From: Mactra quadrangularis
Lineage: Eukaryota > Mollusca > Bivalvia > Venerida > Mactridae
Reading direction: 5' to 3'
Length of the DNA stretch: 64,000 nucleotides
Assembly: GCA_025267735.1 (NCBI GenBank)
Contig: CM046298.1
Coordinates: 29,705,866-29,769,865 of the forward strand
The notes under the pieces are model-generated. The model saw only the letters and a program-made list of their open reading frames with translations, made no database searches and was not told the DNA's origin. Made by a program: the position numbers and the translations under genes. Below, piece by piece: positions 1 through 12,530 of this stretch (positions within the stretch are counted from its first letter, which is position 1; each line of letters begins with the position of its first letter).

Positions 1-326
1 CATGCGTTACTTACTAAGAAAAAAAGACGGTTGGTTGAAGCTACACCTATTATTTAGGGAATGTAAATTGCGATGTAGTATTGCTTGTAATAATTTAGTG
101 CATACTTTAATATTTTTTAGTTGAACATTACACATTCAAATTTTAATTGCTATTTACATGTTGACAACATATTTAAATGTTATATGACTAGACTTATTTC
201 AAATAACATATATCAAGACAAATTGTTTCCATACACTTAGTGTAATCATATTTAACTTAACACAAAGTATGGACATGTTTCATACTTTATTTCATTTATA
301 ATACATACAACATTACACCATTTATA
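1..326. other. AT-rich stretch without recognisable gene
   Basis: The sequence is AT-rich with stop codons in all frames. I see no coding, RNA or repeat signature before the SINE that follows. Confidence 0.5.
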
Positions 327-560
327 GAGCCGCCCGGTAAGCTCAGTTGGTAGCACGCAAGTCTACTGATCGTGGGGTCGTGGGTTCGATTCGGACAGTA
401 AGGCAGTTGTCAGTCCCTGACGAAAGTATGCGCTTAATAGGTGGTTAACAGATAAATCTGGAGATTTAGCCTTTCCGGGAGCAATGAGTAGGTTGACTGA
501 TCGCCGTTATATGACCTATACAACGTGTGGCTACGGCGTTTAATCCAACAAACAAACTAA
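327..560 (+). repeat. tRNA-derived SINE, family A, copy 1
   Basis: The head carries Pol III A-box-like (AGCTCAGTTGGTAGCAC) and B-box-like (GGGTTCGATTC) sequences. The body contains CAGTTGTCAGTCCCTGACG, and the 3' end is a CAAA-type tail (about 545-560). Compared with the copy at 54802-55122 it lacks an internal segment just after the B box. The tRNA-like head continues into a non-tRNA body, so this is a SINE rather than a tRNA gene. Confidence 0.8.
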
Positions 561-749
561 CAAACTTTATTTCATTTTACATACAAAATTATACAATTTA
601 TATAACATAAGTTGGTGTCTAGCAGTATTTTATTTTCACATTATACTATTCTGTGTATTAAATAACACAGACAAAATTAAACAAACTTTACTTTCTGTTC
701 TAGTCAATATGATATGAGACCAAGTACATTGAGCAATCTCTGTGAATAA

Positions 750-806
750 GCCACCCGGCTCTCTCAGTTGGTAGCATGCTTGTCTACTGATCGAGGGGTC
801 GTATGC
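750..806 (+). repeat. truncated SINE family A head, copy 2
   Basis: Only the tRNA-like head is present (CTCAGTTGGTAGCATGC, then GTCTACTGATCGAGGGGTCGT). It breaks off before the B box and runs almost directly into the 68-bp satellite. Confidence 0.65.
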
Positions 807-824
807 AAAAAACCCTTAGTCCCA

Positions 825-2990
825 TTTACGTATCTGTCTTTCATTTAGATAACATGTACACTCAATATGGCATGTCATTCTATCATAACTCTCATGTACA
901 TTAAGGTTTCTGTCTTCAAATAAGATAAATTATACTCTTATGATATGCCATTTTTTTGCATTTTGTGTATAAGGATAACATACACACAATATCACATGTC
1001 ATTCTATCATTTCTCCCCTGTAGGTTTCTTTCTTCAATTTAAATAACACACACACACTTTGACATGCCATTCTATCATTTCTTCCATGTAGGTTTCTATC
1101 TTCAATTTAAATAATATACACACAATATGACATGTCATTCTATCATTTCTCCCTTGTAGGTTTCTATCTTCAATTCAAATAATATACACACAATATGACA
1201 TGCCATTCTATCATTACTCTCAGGTTAGTATCTGTCTTCAACTGAAAAAAACATATAGACAATTTGACATGCCATTCTATCATTTCTCTCAAGTAGGTTT
1301 CTATCTTTAATTAAGATAACTTACACACAATATCACATGTCATTCTGTCACACTCCCATATAGGTTTCTATCTTCGATTAAGATAACTTACACACAATAT
1401 CACATGTCATTCTATCATTTCTCCCTTGTAGGTTTCTTTCTTCATATAAGATAAATTCACACAATATGACATGTCATTCTATCATTTCTTCCATGTAGGT
1501 TTCTTTCTTCAATTTAAATAACATACACACAATATGACATGTCATTCTATCATAACTCTCAGGTAAGTATCTGTCTTCAACTAAAAAAAAACAGACCATT
1601 TGACATGCCATTCTATCATTTCTCTCATGTAGGTTTCTATCTTCAATTAATATAACATACACACAATATGACATGTCATTCTATCATTTCTCTCATGTAG
1701 GTTTCTATCTTCAATTAATATAACATACACACAATTTGACATGTCATTCTATCATTTCTCTCATGTAGGTTTCTATCTTCAATTAATATAACATACACAC
1801 AATATGACATGTCATTCTATCATTTCTTCCATGTAGGTTTTTGTATGTATCTTATATTGAGATAACATACACACACAAAATGACATGTTGTTCTATCATA
1901 TCTCTCGTGGACTTTGTATCCTCAGTTTAGATAACATACACATAATATGACAAGTCATTTTATTAATTCTCTAAGGTAAGTATCTGTCTTTAATTAAGAT
2001 AATAAACTCATAATATGACATGTCATTATATTATTTCTTTCATGTAGGTTTTTATCTTCAATTAAAATAACATACACACAATGTGAAATGTCATTCTATC
2101 ATTTCTTCTATACAGGTTTCTATTTTCAATTAAGATAACATACACACAATTTGACATGTCATTCTATCATTTCTTCTATGTAGGTTTCTATTTTCAATTA
2201 AGATAACATACACACAATTTGACATGTCATTCTATCAATTCTCTAAGGTAAGTACATGTATCTGTCTTCAATTAAGATAACATACACACAATTTGACATG
2301 TCATTCTATCACATTCTATCAATTCTCTAAGGTAAGTATCTGTCTTCAATTAAGATAACATACAGACAATATTACATGCCATTCTATCATTTCTCTCTTG
2401 TAGGTTTCCATCTTTAATTAAGATAAAATACACACAATATGGCATGCCATTCTATCATTTCTCTCATGTAGGATTTTGTATCTTTAATAAAGATAACATA
2501 CACACAAAATGTCATGTCGTTCTATCATTTTTCTCATGTATTTTTTATCCTCAATTAAGATAACGTACACTCTATTTGACATGTCATTCAATCATTTCTC
2601 TTATGTAGGTTTTTTATCTTTCATTAAGATACCATACACACACTATGGCATGTCATTTTATCATTTCTCTCATGTAGTTTTCTATTCTCATTTTAGATAA
2701 CAGACTTACAATATGACATGTCATTCTATCATTTCTCTCATGTAGTTTTCTCTCCTCAATTTAGATAACAGACTCACATAATGACTTGGCATTCTTAAAT
2801 AATGCTTAGGCAAGTTTCTGCCTTAAATTCAGATAACATGCACAAAATGACTTGTCATTCTTACATAATGCTTAGGCAAGTCTCTGCCTTAAATCAAGAT
2901 ATCATACACACTCAATGACTTGTCATTCTATCATTTCTCTCATGTAGGGTTTTATTCTTTAATTAAGTTAACATACACGCTCTATGTTAT
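825..2990. repeat. satellite/minisatellite, ~68-bp unit, ~31 copies
   Basis: Each unit contains CATGTCATTCTATCATTTCT, then a CATGTAGGTTTCT-like block and GATAACATACACACAAT. Units are 67-72 bp and diverge by scattered substitutions and small indels; divergence is highest at the right end (about 2780-2990). Short open frames on both strands follow from the unit and show no coding character. Confidence 0.9.
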
Positions 2991-3957
2991 GTTAAAAATG
3001 CTGCCCTTTTCTCATTTAGATCTCTGTTTAAAGATAACAGATATATAAATCAATTATGTAAACATAGCATGATTTTGTACTTTTTATTTTGGACTCATCC
3101 AATTTATGGAGGAACACGTTAGTACGGGATATTGTGGTATAGTTTTAAAGTATTTTTCGTTCTTATGAAAGCAAATGTATCTGTTCAGTACGTTTGGCCC
3201 AGTGGATAAGTGCGTAGATATTACTTACATAGTAATAGGGTTAATATATTCATTTCCCCTGTTTTTGAGCTCATATTTTGTTAAATTGACCCACTAAGTT
3301 AAAAATATCGATAAAGTATAACATGTCAACCCATGACATGTTATTCTCATTGAGATTTCTATCTCGAAATAAAATGACATTACCTGTTGTTTGTTTCAAT
3401 TAAGGAGTTACATGTATATGATATACTGTTAACCATTTGTCCTACATACAAATATTGTTAGCAGAAATTATGTTATTACATACTGATTGATATATCAAGA
3501 AAACATTGGAAACTTTTCAAAACATTTTTCTCTCCAATAAAAATATACTCATGCAATGTATTTTTTAATGTCAATACATTCTAGTAGAAATGAATGTTTT
3601 AATTATTGTTAGGCTATCATTTCAATTTTGTTTTGCATTTGTTATATTCAATAGAATTTTGACATTTAAATCACCTACTTCATACACAAAATCAATGATT
3701 TATACTTATACCTACACTTCTATGTATATACAAACATATTCATTGTATTTATTATTTTGTAACGTTTTTTTTTTTTTGTTTTAAATACACATGAAAAAAT
3801 GTGGGTTTTTTTCTAACTAAACTTTCAAAAATGTTTTTTTCATATACATGTTATTAGACCTGATGATGCTTGATAATGATGTACTATGTCTATAATTATT
3901 GTATTTGTTAGTAAGAAGTAAGACCTAAACATTTCCTCATTGAAATATTAAAAGATA
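2991..3957. other. AT-rich interval, nothing recognised
   Basis: Unique-looking AT-rich sequence with homopolymer T runs. A 64-codon open frame at 3590-3784 is low-complexity Tyr/Phe/Thr and is not considered a gene. Confidence 0.5.
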
Positions 3958-5003
3958 TCAATAATTCTGAGCAATCTAGTGAAGGACCCTCTATGGGGAG
4001 GATAGCTAGATCGGAATTATTCTAAGAGTTTAACACATAATTCTGAGCAATCTAGTGAAGGACCCTTTCATGGGAGGATAGCTAGATCGGAATTATTCTA
4101 AGAGTTTAAACACATAATTCTGAGCAATCTAGTGAAGGGCCCTTTATGGGAGGATAGCTAGATCGGAATTATTCTAAGAGTTTAAACACATAATTCTGAG
4201 CAATCTAGTGAAGGGCCCTTTATGGGAGGATAGCTAGATCGGAATTATTCTAAGAATTTTAAACACATAATTCTGAGCAATCTAGTGAAGGGGCCCTTTA
4301 TGGGAGGATAGCTAGATCGGAATTATTCTTAGAGTTTAACACATAATTCTGAGCAATCTAGTGAAGGGCCCTTTATGGGAGGATAGCTAGATCGGAATTA
4401 TTCTAAGAGTTTAAACACATAATTCTGAGCAATCTAGTGAAGGGCCCTTTATGGGAGGATAGCTAGATCGGAATTATTCTTAGAGTTTAACACATAATTC
4501 TGAGCAATCTAGTGAAGGGCCCTTTATGGGAGGATAGCTAGATCGGAATTATTCTAAGAGTTTAAACACATAATTCTGAGCAATCTAGTGAAGGGCCCCT
4601 TTATGGGAGGATAGCTAGATCGGAATTATTCTTAGAGTTTAACACATAATTCTGAGCAATCTAGTGAAGGGCCCTTTATGGGAGGATAGCTAGATCGGAA
4701 TTATTCTAAGAGTTTAAACACATAATTCTGAGCAATCTAGTGAAGGGCCCTTATGGAGGATAGCTAGATCGGAATTATTCTTAGAGTTTAACACATAATT
4801 CTGAGCAATCTAGTGAAGGGCCCCTTTATGGGAGGGATAGCTAGATCGGAATTATTCTTAGAGTTTAAGACATAATTCTGAGCAATTTAGTGAGGGGCCC
4901 TTTTATGGGAGGATAGCTAGATCGAAATTATTCTAATATTTTTAACACATAATTTTGAGTAATCTAGTGAAGGGCCCTTTATGGAAGGATAGCTAGATCG
5001 GAA
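3958..5003. repeat. satellite, ~76-bp palindromic unit, ~14 copies
   Basis: Highly homogeneous tandem units. Each contains ATAATTCTGAGCAATCTAG near its left and CTAGATCGGAATTATTC near its right; these arms are largely complementary around a central GGGCCC. Copies differ mainly by one-base changes in the GGGCCC tract and TTTAA/TTTAAA at the joint. The last two copies (about 4870-5003) are the most diverged. Confidence 0.92.
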
Positions 5004-6404
5004 TTCACTATCTATTCACAATATAATAATGATGCACCAAATTTATAAGGTGCTATTTATGATACATGGAATAACGGACTCAAAGACGATAGTACTAAGT
5101 CTGGCTAGGGAGCTAATTACATGTATATGTTTAAAGATAATTTAGAGAAAGAACAATTTGTAATTCCAAAAGCACCATATGTCCTTGTTATACTTTCTAT
5201 TTGCCTCGCGGAGTATTCGTAAGAACAAATAATGTATAATGAATTATGTTGCTGTATACATGGATGTGAAAAGGTATTTGACATAGTTCATTTTTATTTT
5301 ATGAAAATAAATTAAATGATAAGTTTAATTATTCTAAATTACTGAAACATCATTTTTGTAAACTTAAGCATTTTGCAATAATAAGTTCGGTATATAAAAG
5401 TTGTCTTTTGATATAAAGCTAAATGCTTTTTATGATAATAGTTAATGATTTTTACTACATGATACTTACTTGTATGATATTGTTTAATTATAAGATAATG
5501 CATACAGGATTATTGTAAGTTTTTTTTCCTTATTTTCATTTTCGAAAGAGGTAATTAAATTGTGTATACAATCAGTTTAAATGTTTTTCTTGTAATTATT
5601 TAATAACAATATTATTTCAACTTGTAGGTGTAAATAAATTGTTTATGAAATATACAGTGTAAGATATTTTTTTATCTATAATGTAATGATTATTTATAAT
5701 ACGAACTAATTTTTAGATTTTTTATATATTGTAAGAAATAATAGTTGTCCTATTCTAAATAGTTTACGAACATGTTTAAGAGGAAAAGCGTTTTGATTTT
5801 TCCAATGTTTTCTTACCGTTTTTGGTTAGTGTCAGTAAAGAACTATTTGTTATAGATTTGAACGTCAAAGTGGTATATTAAAATCAGTAAAAATGACGTA
5901 CAAGCATCAGTATACGAGTATTCACCTTTTGAGCGGGCAAGTCCATTGTTTAAAGTACAAAAACATGCATGGTCTTTTACACTACCTGTAGGTTAGTACA
6001 TCTGCTTTAAACATCCAAAGATGTTTTTACCACTATTCTTTTTATGTGGAAAACCTTTAGCTTCTTGTTCCGCTTTTTGATTGTAGCTTCTTTTTCATAA
6101 CAAAAATTAAAAACATAAAAAACTTTCTCTTTTATGCTTTGTGTCTGTTTGAAAGATCTGTGTTGTTTTACTGTTGCTGTTTTTAATGCCTCTAAGTATT
6201 GCAAGTGATGTAAATCATGAACACGATCAAAATCCTTACATAATTGTCCATTTCTCTGTAATACTTAGAATAGCAAGTGTACGTATTAGCATTCATGAAT
6301 GAACGTTTGTGTATTCACTGTTCACTTACTGCTTATTTCGCCCATTAAATGATCGTCTGAGCACTTACAATAAAGCCTTATCAATATGTTAACACACTAC
6401 ACTC
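5004..6404. other. AT-rich interval, nothing recognised
   Basis: No open frame with coding character and no clear repeat. The minus-strand open frame at 6007-6204 is Lys-rich low-complexity and is not supported. Confidence 0.45.
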
Positions 6405-6590
6405 CTTTGCTTTGCTTACTAGAAGAGGTAGAGGGGTAAGACAGAACCCTGGGGCTGTTGGGCGTGGTGTGCCTGCTCCAGGGTTGAGTAGAGGAGTTGT
6501 TGCCCCAACCCCTGGATTCTTTGTTCCCAATGTCAACAATCATATGACTAATCAGCCCGATGTTGGCCCTGGGATGGAGAATTTCAACTA
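6405..6590 (+). other. GC-richer stretch with Gly/Arg/Pro-rich open frame; possible gene or repeat fragment
   Basis: This short stretch is clearly richer in G and C than its neighbours. It reads through as a Gly/Arg/Pro-rich peptide from an ATG at 6412 (residues such as GRGVRQNPGAVGRGV). The reading continues into SINE-tail sequence, so the C-terminal part is certainly not genuine. It may be an exon fragment, a degraded repeat or chance. Confidence 0.2.
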
Positions 6591-6660
6591 TTCTGTTTGT
6601 TTGTTTTGTTTGTTTGGGTTTTACGGCGCACCAACACAAAAAGGTCATATCGCGCCGAAA
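6591..6660 (-). repeat. SINE 3' tail fragment, family A-like
   Basis: On the minus strand it reads ATATGACC, then a G/T-rich block, GCGCCGTAAAACCCAAAC and CAAA repeats. This matches the layout of the 3' ends of the family A SINEs at 540-560 and 55080-55122. Confidence 0.5.
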
Positions 6661-6829
6661 GCAATCAATGATACTATTAATTCAAACGATATTAATGATG
6701 TGAAGCTCTATATCTTATTATATACATTTATTTCCTTCAAAAAGTTAAGTATCGCATATGATGGTACAGACTCAAAAAGTTCTTTAAGTGAGTTAACTTT
6801 AAAATTCATTCAACTATTCATTTAATATT

Positions 6830-7311
6830 ATTATTTAATTTTATTGTTATTGCTGTAATAGAAAATAGTGATTCCTTTCCAGTTAAGTTAATCACAAACA
6901 ACAAGCACTTTGTGCTGATTTTCAGTATAGTAATACTATTTCAATTAAAGACGAAACTCAACTGAAAACTGCTATAAAGATTGCGTACAGTTTCACAAAC
7001 ATTTCTGCAATAAAAACTACTAAAACTACTCCTAAAATAGTGTTTGATTTTCATAAAAACAAAACAGTACAGACTCTCTATTCAGTTATGTATATGTTAC
7101 AGGGATTTCACGTAATCCCTTAAAATTTTGGGATTTCATGTAATCCCCAGCTACGTGAAATTTTGTCAGGGAATTCAGGTAAACATTGAAATTTTCTAGG
7201 GATTTTACGCAGTCCCTGATTTTTCCCCTTAAAATCATCATGTTTTAAATCTAAAATATGATTCAGTGTGCTGTGTACATATAATCCATCTTGTTACAAA
7301 TGCACATGTAT
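6830..7311. other. AT-rich interval with a small GGGATTTCAYGTAATCC repeat
   Basis: No gene. Around 7100-7220 the motif GGGATTTCACGTAATCCC and variants recur about four times in both orientations, suggesting a small decayed palindromic repeat. Confidence 0.4.
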
Positions 7312-7759
7312 TAGGGGTGTAACAATACGGTAAAAACCGTATTGCAATATATTGCAATACACGAAACCCGTATTGCAATATATTGCGATACATATTATTC
7401 TTTGCGCATAAATGCATAGCATGAATTAATGCACGTGCATTGTCTTAACTTGATCAACATTGTGCATAGATATTTGTATTTTCAAATGATATACACGTAT
7501 TATGCAAATGTTTGAATAAGTTAGAGAAAAGGTTTTGAATGGACTTTCAAAGATTATTATTCTCTAATTTACCAAAAATATTTCAAGTTTCCGAACACAT
7601 TTAAACATTTATTCAAGCACTTAAATTTCAGACTCTGATATAAACAATCAGTATGGAACATAACTAGAAAACCGGTTCAGAGAAAAACGAACCGGTTAAA
7701 AACCGTCAGAAGTCGTATTGCAATATAAACCGGTATATCGGTTAACCGTTACACCCCTA
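7312..7759. mobile_element. non-autonomous hAT-like MITE (448 bp)
   Basis: The ends are TAGGGGTGTAAC (7312) and GTTACACCCCTA (7759), perfect 12-bp inverted termini. They are flanked by an exact 8-bp duplication ACATGTAT (7304-7311 and 7760-7767). Subterminal regions are rich in GTATTGCAATA and CCGGTT motifs in both orientations. The 8-bp TSD and TAGGG-type termini are typical of hAT elements. No transposase ORF is present. Confidence 0.9.
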
Positions 7760-7767
7760 ACATGTAT

Positions 7768-8871
7768 ATATAATTCTAAGTATCTACAAACATTCAAACA
7801 TACACATTTATACTGTCAACCAACTCTCAAAATCACCTCAATCAAAGCTTTATGTACAATATTCGATATACTTACTACAAATGTATGACAAAAACATATT
7901 GTAGATCACATGACACAAAGATGTTAAATACACGAAATAATTGATTTTACTTTCGTACATCAAGGGGGACAAACAATTGTCTTTCTTTTAGTTTAAACAA
8001 TATTAACATATTGACCTTAGCGTTTTAAAAAACCTACATGAGGGTCAGTTTATTTTTCAATATGGGAGAAATTGTTATGTTATTTAAGTTCTGATTAGTT
8101 TTAACAAGAGTATACTGCTAATCTAGAGATGGGTTTGGTGCATTTTGTGTCAGAGGCGTTGAAGATTTAACAGTTTTAGGTGGAGGGTTGGGGTTAATAC
8201 TAAGAAAGGAGTGATTACTTAGGGGTAACTGAATGGGGGGAATGGATTTTAGGGGTATTAAATAAGATTTTCTTAACTAGGTAAAACAAATTTTTTACGC
8301 AAGTCAGCTATCTTGGAATAATGGTGATCAGAGACCTCCTATAGCCCTGGTGAATAGGTGGGAATGGTAGCGGAAATGACCGCCCTAAACGGACCATAAA
8401 ACCCCTCATGGTGTAAAAATCCCTGCCCGTGCCCCTCCCTGTCCCCATGCATGCTTTCCTACCCTTGCCTTTCCCATGTCCATTTTAATTTGTTTCTTTT
8501 TCAGCATTTCTTTCCTTTTCTATTTGATTTAGTACAATGCTTGTGCCATTTTAAAAAACAAATATTTCTGTCGGGTTTCTCTTCTCGTGTTTTTGTCTAT
8601 TTCAGGTTGTGACGGGTGTCTGTGGATCAAGAAAAGTAGACCAGACCAAAAAATTTCAAGATTCATATATTCGGCAATGTCATATTACAAAAAAGATCTT
8701 ACAACAAAATTTGCTGTAAACTAAATGCAAAAAAATATTTTTATAAAGTGATCAATTTTTTTATCTGTATCAATTCTTAAGAAGTATCGTATATATCATA
8801 TAATGTATACCTTTTGAATATAACATCACACAATTCTATTTATCAACCTATTATTGAAAACAATATTTATA
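7768..8871. other. interval without recognisable gene
   Basis: AT-rich with a short GC-richer block near 8330-8460. No coding frame, RNA gene or bounded repeat was recognised. Confidence 0.45.
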
Positions 8872-9116
8872 GCCGCGGCCGTGGCGTTGTGGTTAGCATG
8901 TCTGACTTCGAATCCGGAGATTGCGGGTTCGAGCCCAGTCGTGGTAGGTCATACCCTATACATGAGTTGTCGGCCTCGTGGTAGGGTAAGTTAGTACTGG
9001 TGATAGAAAAGTGTCCAGGACACCTATAGTAGGAAGAGCTGGCCTTCGTATATATGACCTAAATATGTGTTGAATACTACGTTAAAGCCAATTAAAAAAA
9101 CAAAAACAAAAAAAAC
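8872..9116 (+). repeat. tRNA-derived SINE, family B
   Basis: The head has an A-box-like GTGGCGTTGTGGTTAGCATG and a B-box-like GCGGGTTCGAGCCC, followed by a non-tRNA body and an A-rich tail with CAAAAA repeats (9085-9115). The body differs from families A and C in this window. Confidence 0.75.
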
Positions 9117-11441
9117 ATTATTTTTCAATTCTCATAATTTGGCTTAAGATATTTTTGTTGTAAGACCTTTTTAATATGACACCTGCGTTTTGATGGAAAA
9201 GACCTCAGGTTAAACATATGACTTTGGCCACTTGACCACAATTAGTAAATGTGACCACAGTAATATATTACTCTAAACATTTTTTCCCGACATATTTGTC
9301 TTCAAAATTCTATAATTGATCTAACTAGTTAACGCATTCTATTTGATTGGTTTGTACGAAAGCTTAAACATACAAAAGTTTCTAATGTATTTTTTAGTTT
9401 AACATATGAAGAAATATTTTATGTTTGGTTTGCTTTCTCGTATGTTATATATTTTAGGTTGCGACTGATGGCAATCTATCATAGCAAAATGTGTTTCACT
9501 TTGAGATTGTTTAAGAGAGAATAAAAACATCAAGTTTATAAAAGAAGTTCCAGAGGTAAGAAAAATGAATTTCTCTATCAGAAAATTTATTCCATTTTTA
9601 GGTAAAAAATTGGCTCAAAACTGACATTTTCTGCATACGTGAACCTGTCGAAAAGGTTAAAATTTCATTACTTTTTTCTCCAATTTTGGCCTAAAAATGT
9701 CCCAGGTGTTGAGAATGAGAATGTAAGTTTCCCCCAGCATCTTAGGTTGATCTAAGAGCCCAAAACCTGATGAGGGGGTAGACAGCTCTGAAGGCAAAAG
9801 TGCAGAATTTTCATATTTGAGACGGAAACTGTAGAAAAGCAAACTTGGCCTCAGGCTCTCCGAGAACTTTTTGTTCGGTTCTTGCGTATTTGAGTTTGTC
9901 TAATGACGTTTTTTTAGATTTTTAAGCAATACTTGGTTCCACGTTGATTGATGATATCTTTTATCTAACTTATGCAAAGATTAACATAATGATGAACATA
10001 GTGTATTGAATGAAAATACATGTATCCTATTTTGTTAGCATAGACAATAATTGTCAAAATCAGTTTTAATTGTGAGTGGCATGAGAGATTGTATACCTTT
10101 AATTTGTGCAGTAATTTAAATAACCATGCAAATACTTTACATGTATCATGATGATTATGAACCTTGAATCTAATATCTAAATGTTTTTTAACAGATTGAT
10201 CAGATGCTATCAACTTTATCAGTGTTAGAATATATACTAGAATTACAACGATACCATGTTTGGGGAGCAGAGCACAGTCATGTACATAAAAAATGTACGT
10301 ATTCAGTAGTTTTCTGTTAATTAGATTTTACGAAAATATCAGCAACTATGCCATGTATAGTGGCCAACTCACCTAACTTCCTTCATAGTTTTCTTACCGG
10401 TACTTCGGACACAATGAATAAAAAAACCTGTTTTTTACAAGTACGAATATAAAGGTAATTTTGATGCCACTGTATTAGTGAGAGGTTCCAGCAAAATTAC
10501 TTGTCATTTCCTTAAAACCCCATTATCAAAAGTAACGCTGTTTTTTTGGACTGCAAAGAAAACAGACATTTATCTATTTCAAACATTTCTAATTACCAAG
10601 ATTTTTTAATTCGATGCAAATATTGCCTACCGGAAGTTTGGAGACCATAAAATTAACGAAAATTCTTAAATTCAAATATTATTTTTTTGTAGAACCATTA
10701 TTTTTAATATATTTGTTATTGTAGATGATAAAATGAAAACAAATTTCATGAATGCATCAAATATATGAGATTCAGTATATGACATCCAAAGCCTCCAAAA
10801 CCATATCCAAGGTAATTCTTTTTCATACTAAAGTTTTTAAGCTATTTTTGTAGTCATAACCATAAATAGTGGCTTAACAAAATATAAGCAAAACTAAAAA
10901 AGCATTTCAAAATAAAGGGTTATCAAACTTTCAATAAAAGCTATTCAGTAGGCTTACAAAGTGACAATGTCTGCAAACTTTTAGTGGTCACTGTTACCAC
11001 AATATTGGCTTGTTAAAGGGAGGTAATAACAATAACAGGCTCTTGTAAAGTTTTCTTACACTAATCTTGCAATGGTATATTGCTTTTATTATTCGAATTT
11101 ATACAATATAAATAACAAGATTCAATGGACGAAAATTCCAAAAATAAGCATGTTATACTCTGTAAGTAAATAATTGAAACTGATATTAAGGAAATTGTCA
11201 CTTACCACAGTGTAGTTTTGTTGTAAATAATGTAAAATTTGACCCAAGTACACGTATCTCACAAATAACCTTAGAAGCCAAAATAATTAAATGATGTAAA
11301 ACTCACTTGCTCCTGTTAATCTTATTGTAACTCACATTTAGCTGCTGATTTATGCATGTTATTGCATTATATATTGATTCTTGTTCATTGCTATGAACAT
11401 AGTAATTTTTGTATGTAATAAATTATATTGTATTGTGTTGT
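9117..11441. other. long AT-rich interval without recognisable gene
   Basis: No open frame with coding character. Minus-strand open frames at 9657-9842 and 9965-10213 are short and of compositional type. No bounded repeats were recognised by eye. Confidence 0.45.
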
Positions 11442-11449
11442 ATTGTAAT

Positions 11450-11997
11450 TAGGGCTGCAACGATTCGATTCGATACATCGAAACTCGACTGCGAGGGCGC
11501 CGATTCGATTTCGATTCGGGTCCCACGAATTTCGATTCGATACTGACCTTTATAGCGTATCTACATAAGTTATAAGCATAAAAGCAAAGGCGCACCTAAA
11601 AGACACTAACTCCCCGCACCGGTTATTTTCCTTTATTAAATCAAGTAGCAAGGCGTATATTAAGAGCTGCATATTCTGATACAATTTATGTTTCATGTTG
11701 TATACATAGATACGTTTTAGTTGATATTCATGACCTATATATATATAATTCGTACCCAGTCCATTTCGTACTTAAAGAATCAATCTAAATTTAGCAGATT
11801 TTCGGGTTTCATGTGAATTAAATTTGAAAAACACGTTTATTTTATCTATAATAAATAGTTTTAAACTCAAATAAATGTATAAATGCATATTTGGAGAAAA
11901 TTATACTAATAAATGAATCGAATCGAAAAAAATCGAATCGAAAGAAAAAATATCGAATCGCATCAAATCGACTTTCCGGTGAATCGTTGCAGCTCTA
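11450..11997. mobile_element. non-autonomous hAT-like MITE (548 bp)
   Basis: The left end reads TAGGGCTGCAACGATTC and the right end is its inverse with one mismatch (GAATCGTTGCAGCTCTA). An exact 8-bp duplication ATTGTAAT flanks it (11442-11449 and 11998-12005). The subterminal regions are dense in CGATTCGATT repeats facing each other. No transposase is encoded. It ends about 200 bp left of the Polinton. Confidence 0.9.
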
Positions 11998-12194
11998 ATT
12001 GTAATGTTATTAAATATTGTTGTATTATATTTTTGCAGGACTGTATACAATTAAATCATCGTTACCAGATTTGATACAGATGTGTATAAGTCTTTAAGAC
12101 GTAAAGAAACGGGACAACATTTACAGACAAAACTACAAGACCAGAATTTACATGTATTTTATATTTATTAAACTATAACTGCATGGTCTTGAAG

Positions 12195-12200
12195 CATACC
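12195..12200. repeat. target-site duplication, left copy (CATACC)
   Basis: CATACC directly abuts the AGTAGTG terminus. An identical hexamer abuts the right terminus at 29271-29276. Six-base duplications are characteristic of Polinton/Maverick integration. Confidence 0.93.
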
Positions 12201-12422
12201 AGTAGTGTAGGGCGCTAGAATGGTACCAATTTTTAAAAAAAAAATGATCTATAGTACCCGAAAAAAAATAAAAAATGATCTATAGTACCCGAAAATAGAG
12301 AAAAAATATTTATGGTACCGAACCGAAAAGAAACACATTTTGACGGGAAAAATCAAAATTTGGGAGAGAGAAGAGGTACCATTCAAAAAGTAAAACTTTT
12401 TTGTAGCGCCCTGTGTGTTGGG
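12201..12422 (+). repeat. left terminal inverted repeat of the Polinton
   Basis: It begins AGTAGTGTAGGGCGCTAG and matches the inverted right end up to CCTGTGTGTTGG. Inside, the block ATGATCTATAGTACCCG is present twice in tandem, separated by A-tracts. The outer TAGGGCGCTA (12208-12217) and inner TAGCGCCCTG (12404-12413) are inverted copies, as are AATGGTACC (12219) and GGTACCATT (12375), so each TIR can itself fold. Confidence 0.95.
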
Positions 12423-12473
12423 GTGCGTGTGTGAGTGTAGGACTAGATTTTTTTTTGGACAAATTGAGAATTC

Positions 12474-12516
12474 ATTCTTCCGGCATAGATGGTTGGCCCT
12501 GAAAAGGGCCGTTGGT
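12474..12516 (-). terminator. histone-type 3' stem-loop and downstream element of gene A
   Basis: On the minus strand: ACCAAC, then GGCCCT-TTTC-AGGGCC (12510 to 12495), then 11 nt, then CCGGAAGAAT (12483-12474). The stem-loop starts about 20 nt past the TAA of the 149-codon gene. This fits the metazoan replication-dependent histone 3' end: SLBP stem-loop with a UYUN loop plus a purine-rich U7-binding HDE. Confidence 0.85.
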
Positions 12517-12530
12517 TAATCTTGAGTTAT

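Noticed and set aside
327..400. tRNA gene
   Set aside because: A- and B-box-like sequences are present, but the head continues into a shared SINE body with a CAAA tail, as do the heads at 54802, 58744 (minus) and 61527.
3958..5003. CRISPR-like array
   Set aside because: Whole units repeat with no unique spacers; this is eukaryotic tandem satellite DNA.
6412..6825. 137-codon open frame as a full gene
   Set aside because: The second half is SINE tail and AT-rich sequence; only the first ~60 codons look protein-like, and this is insufficient.
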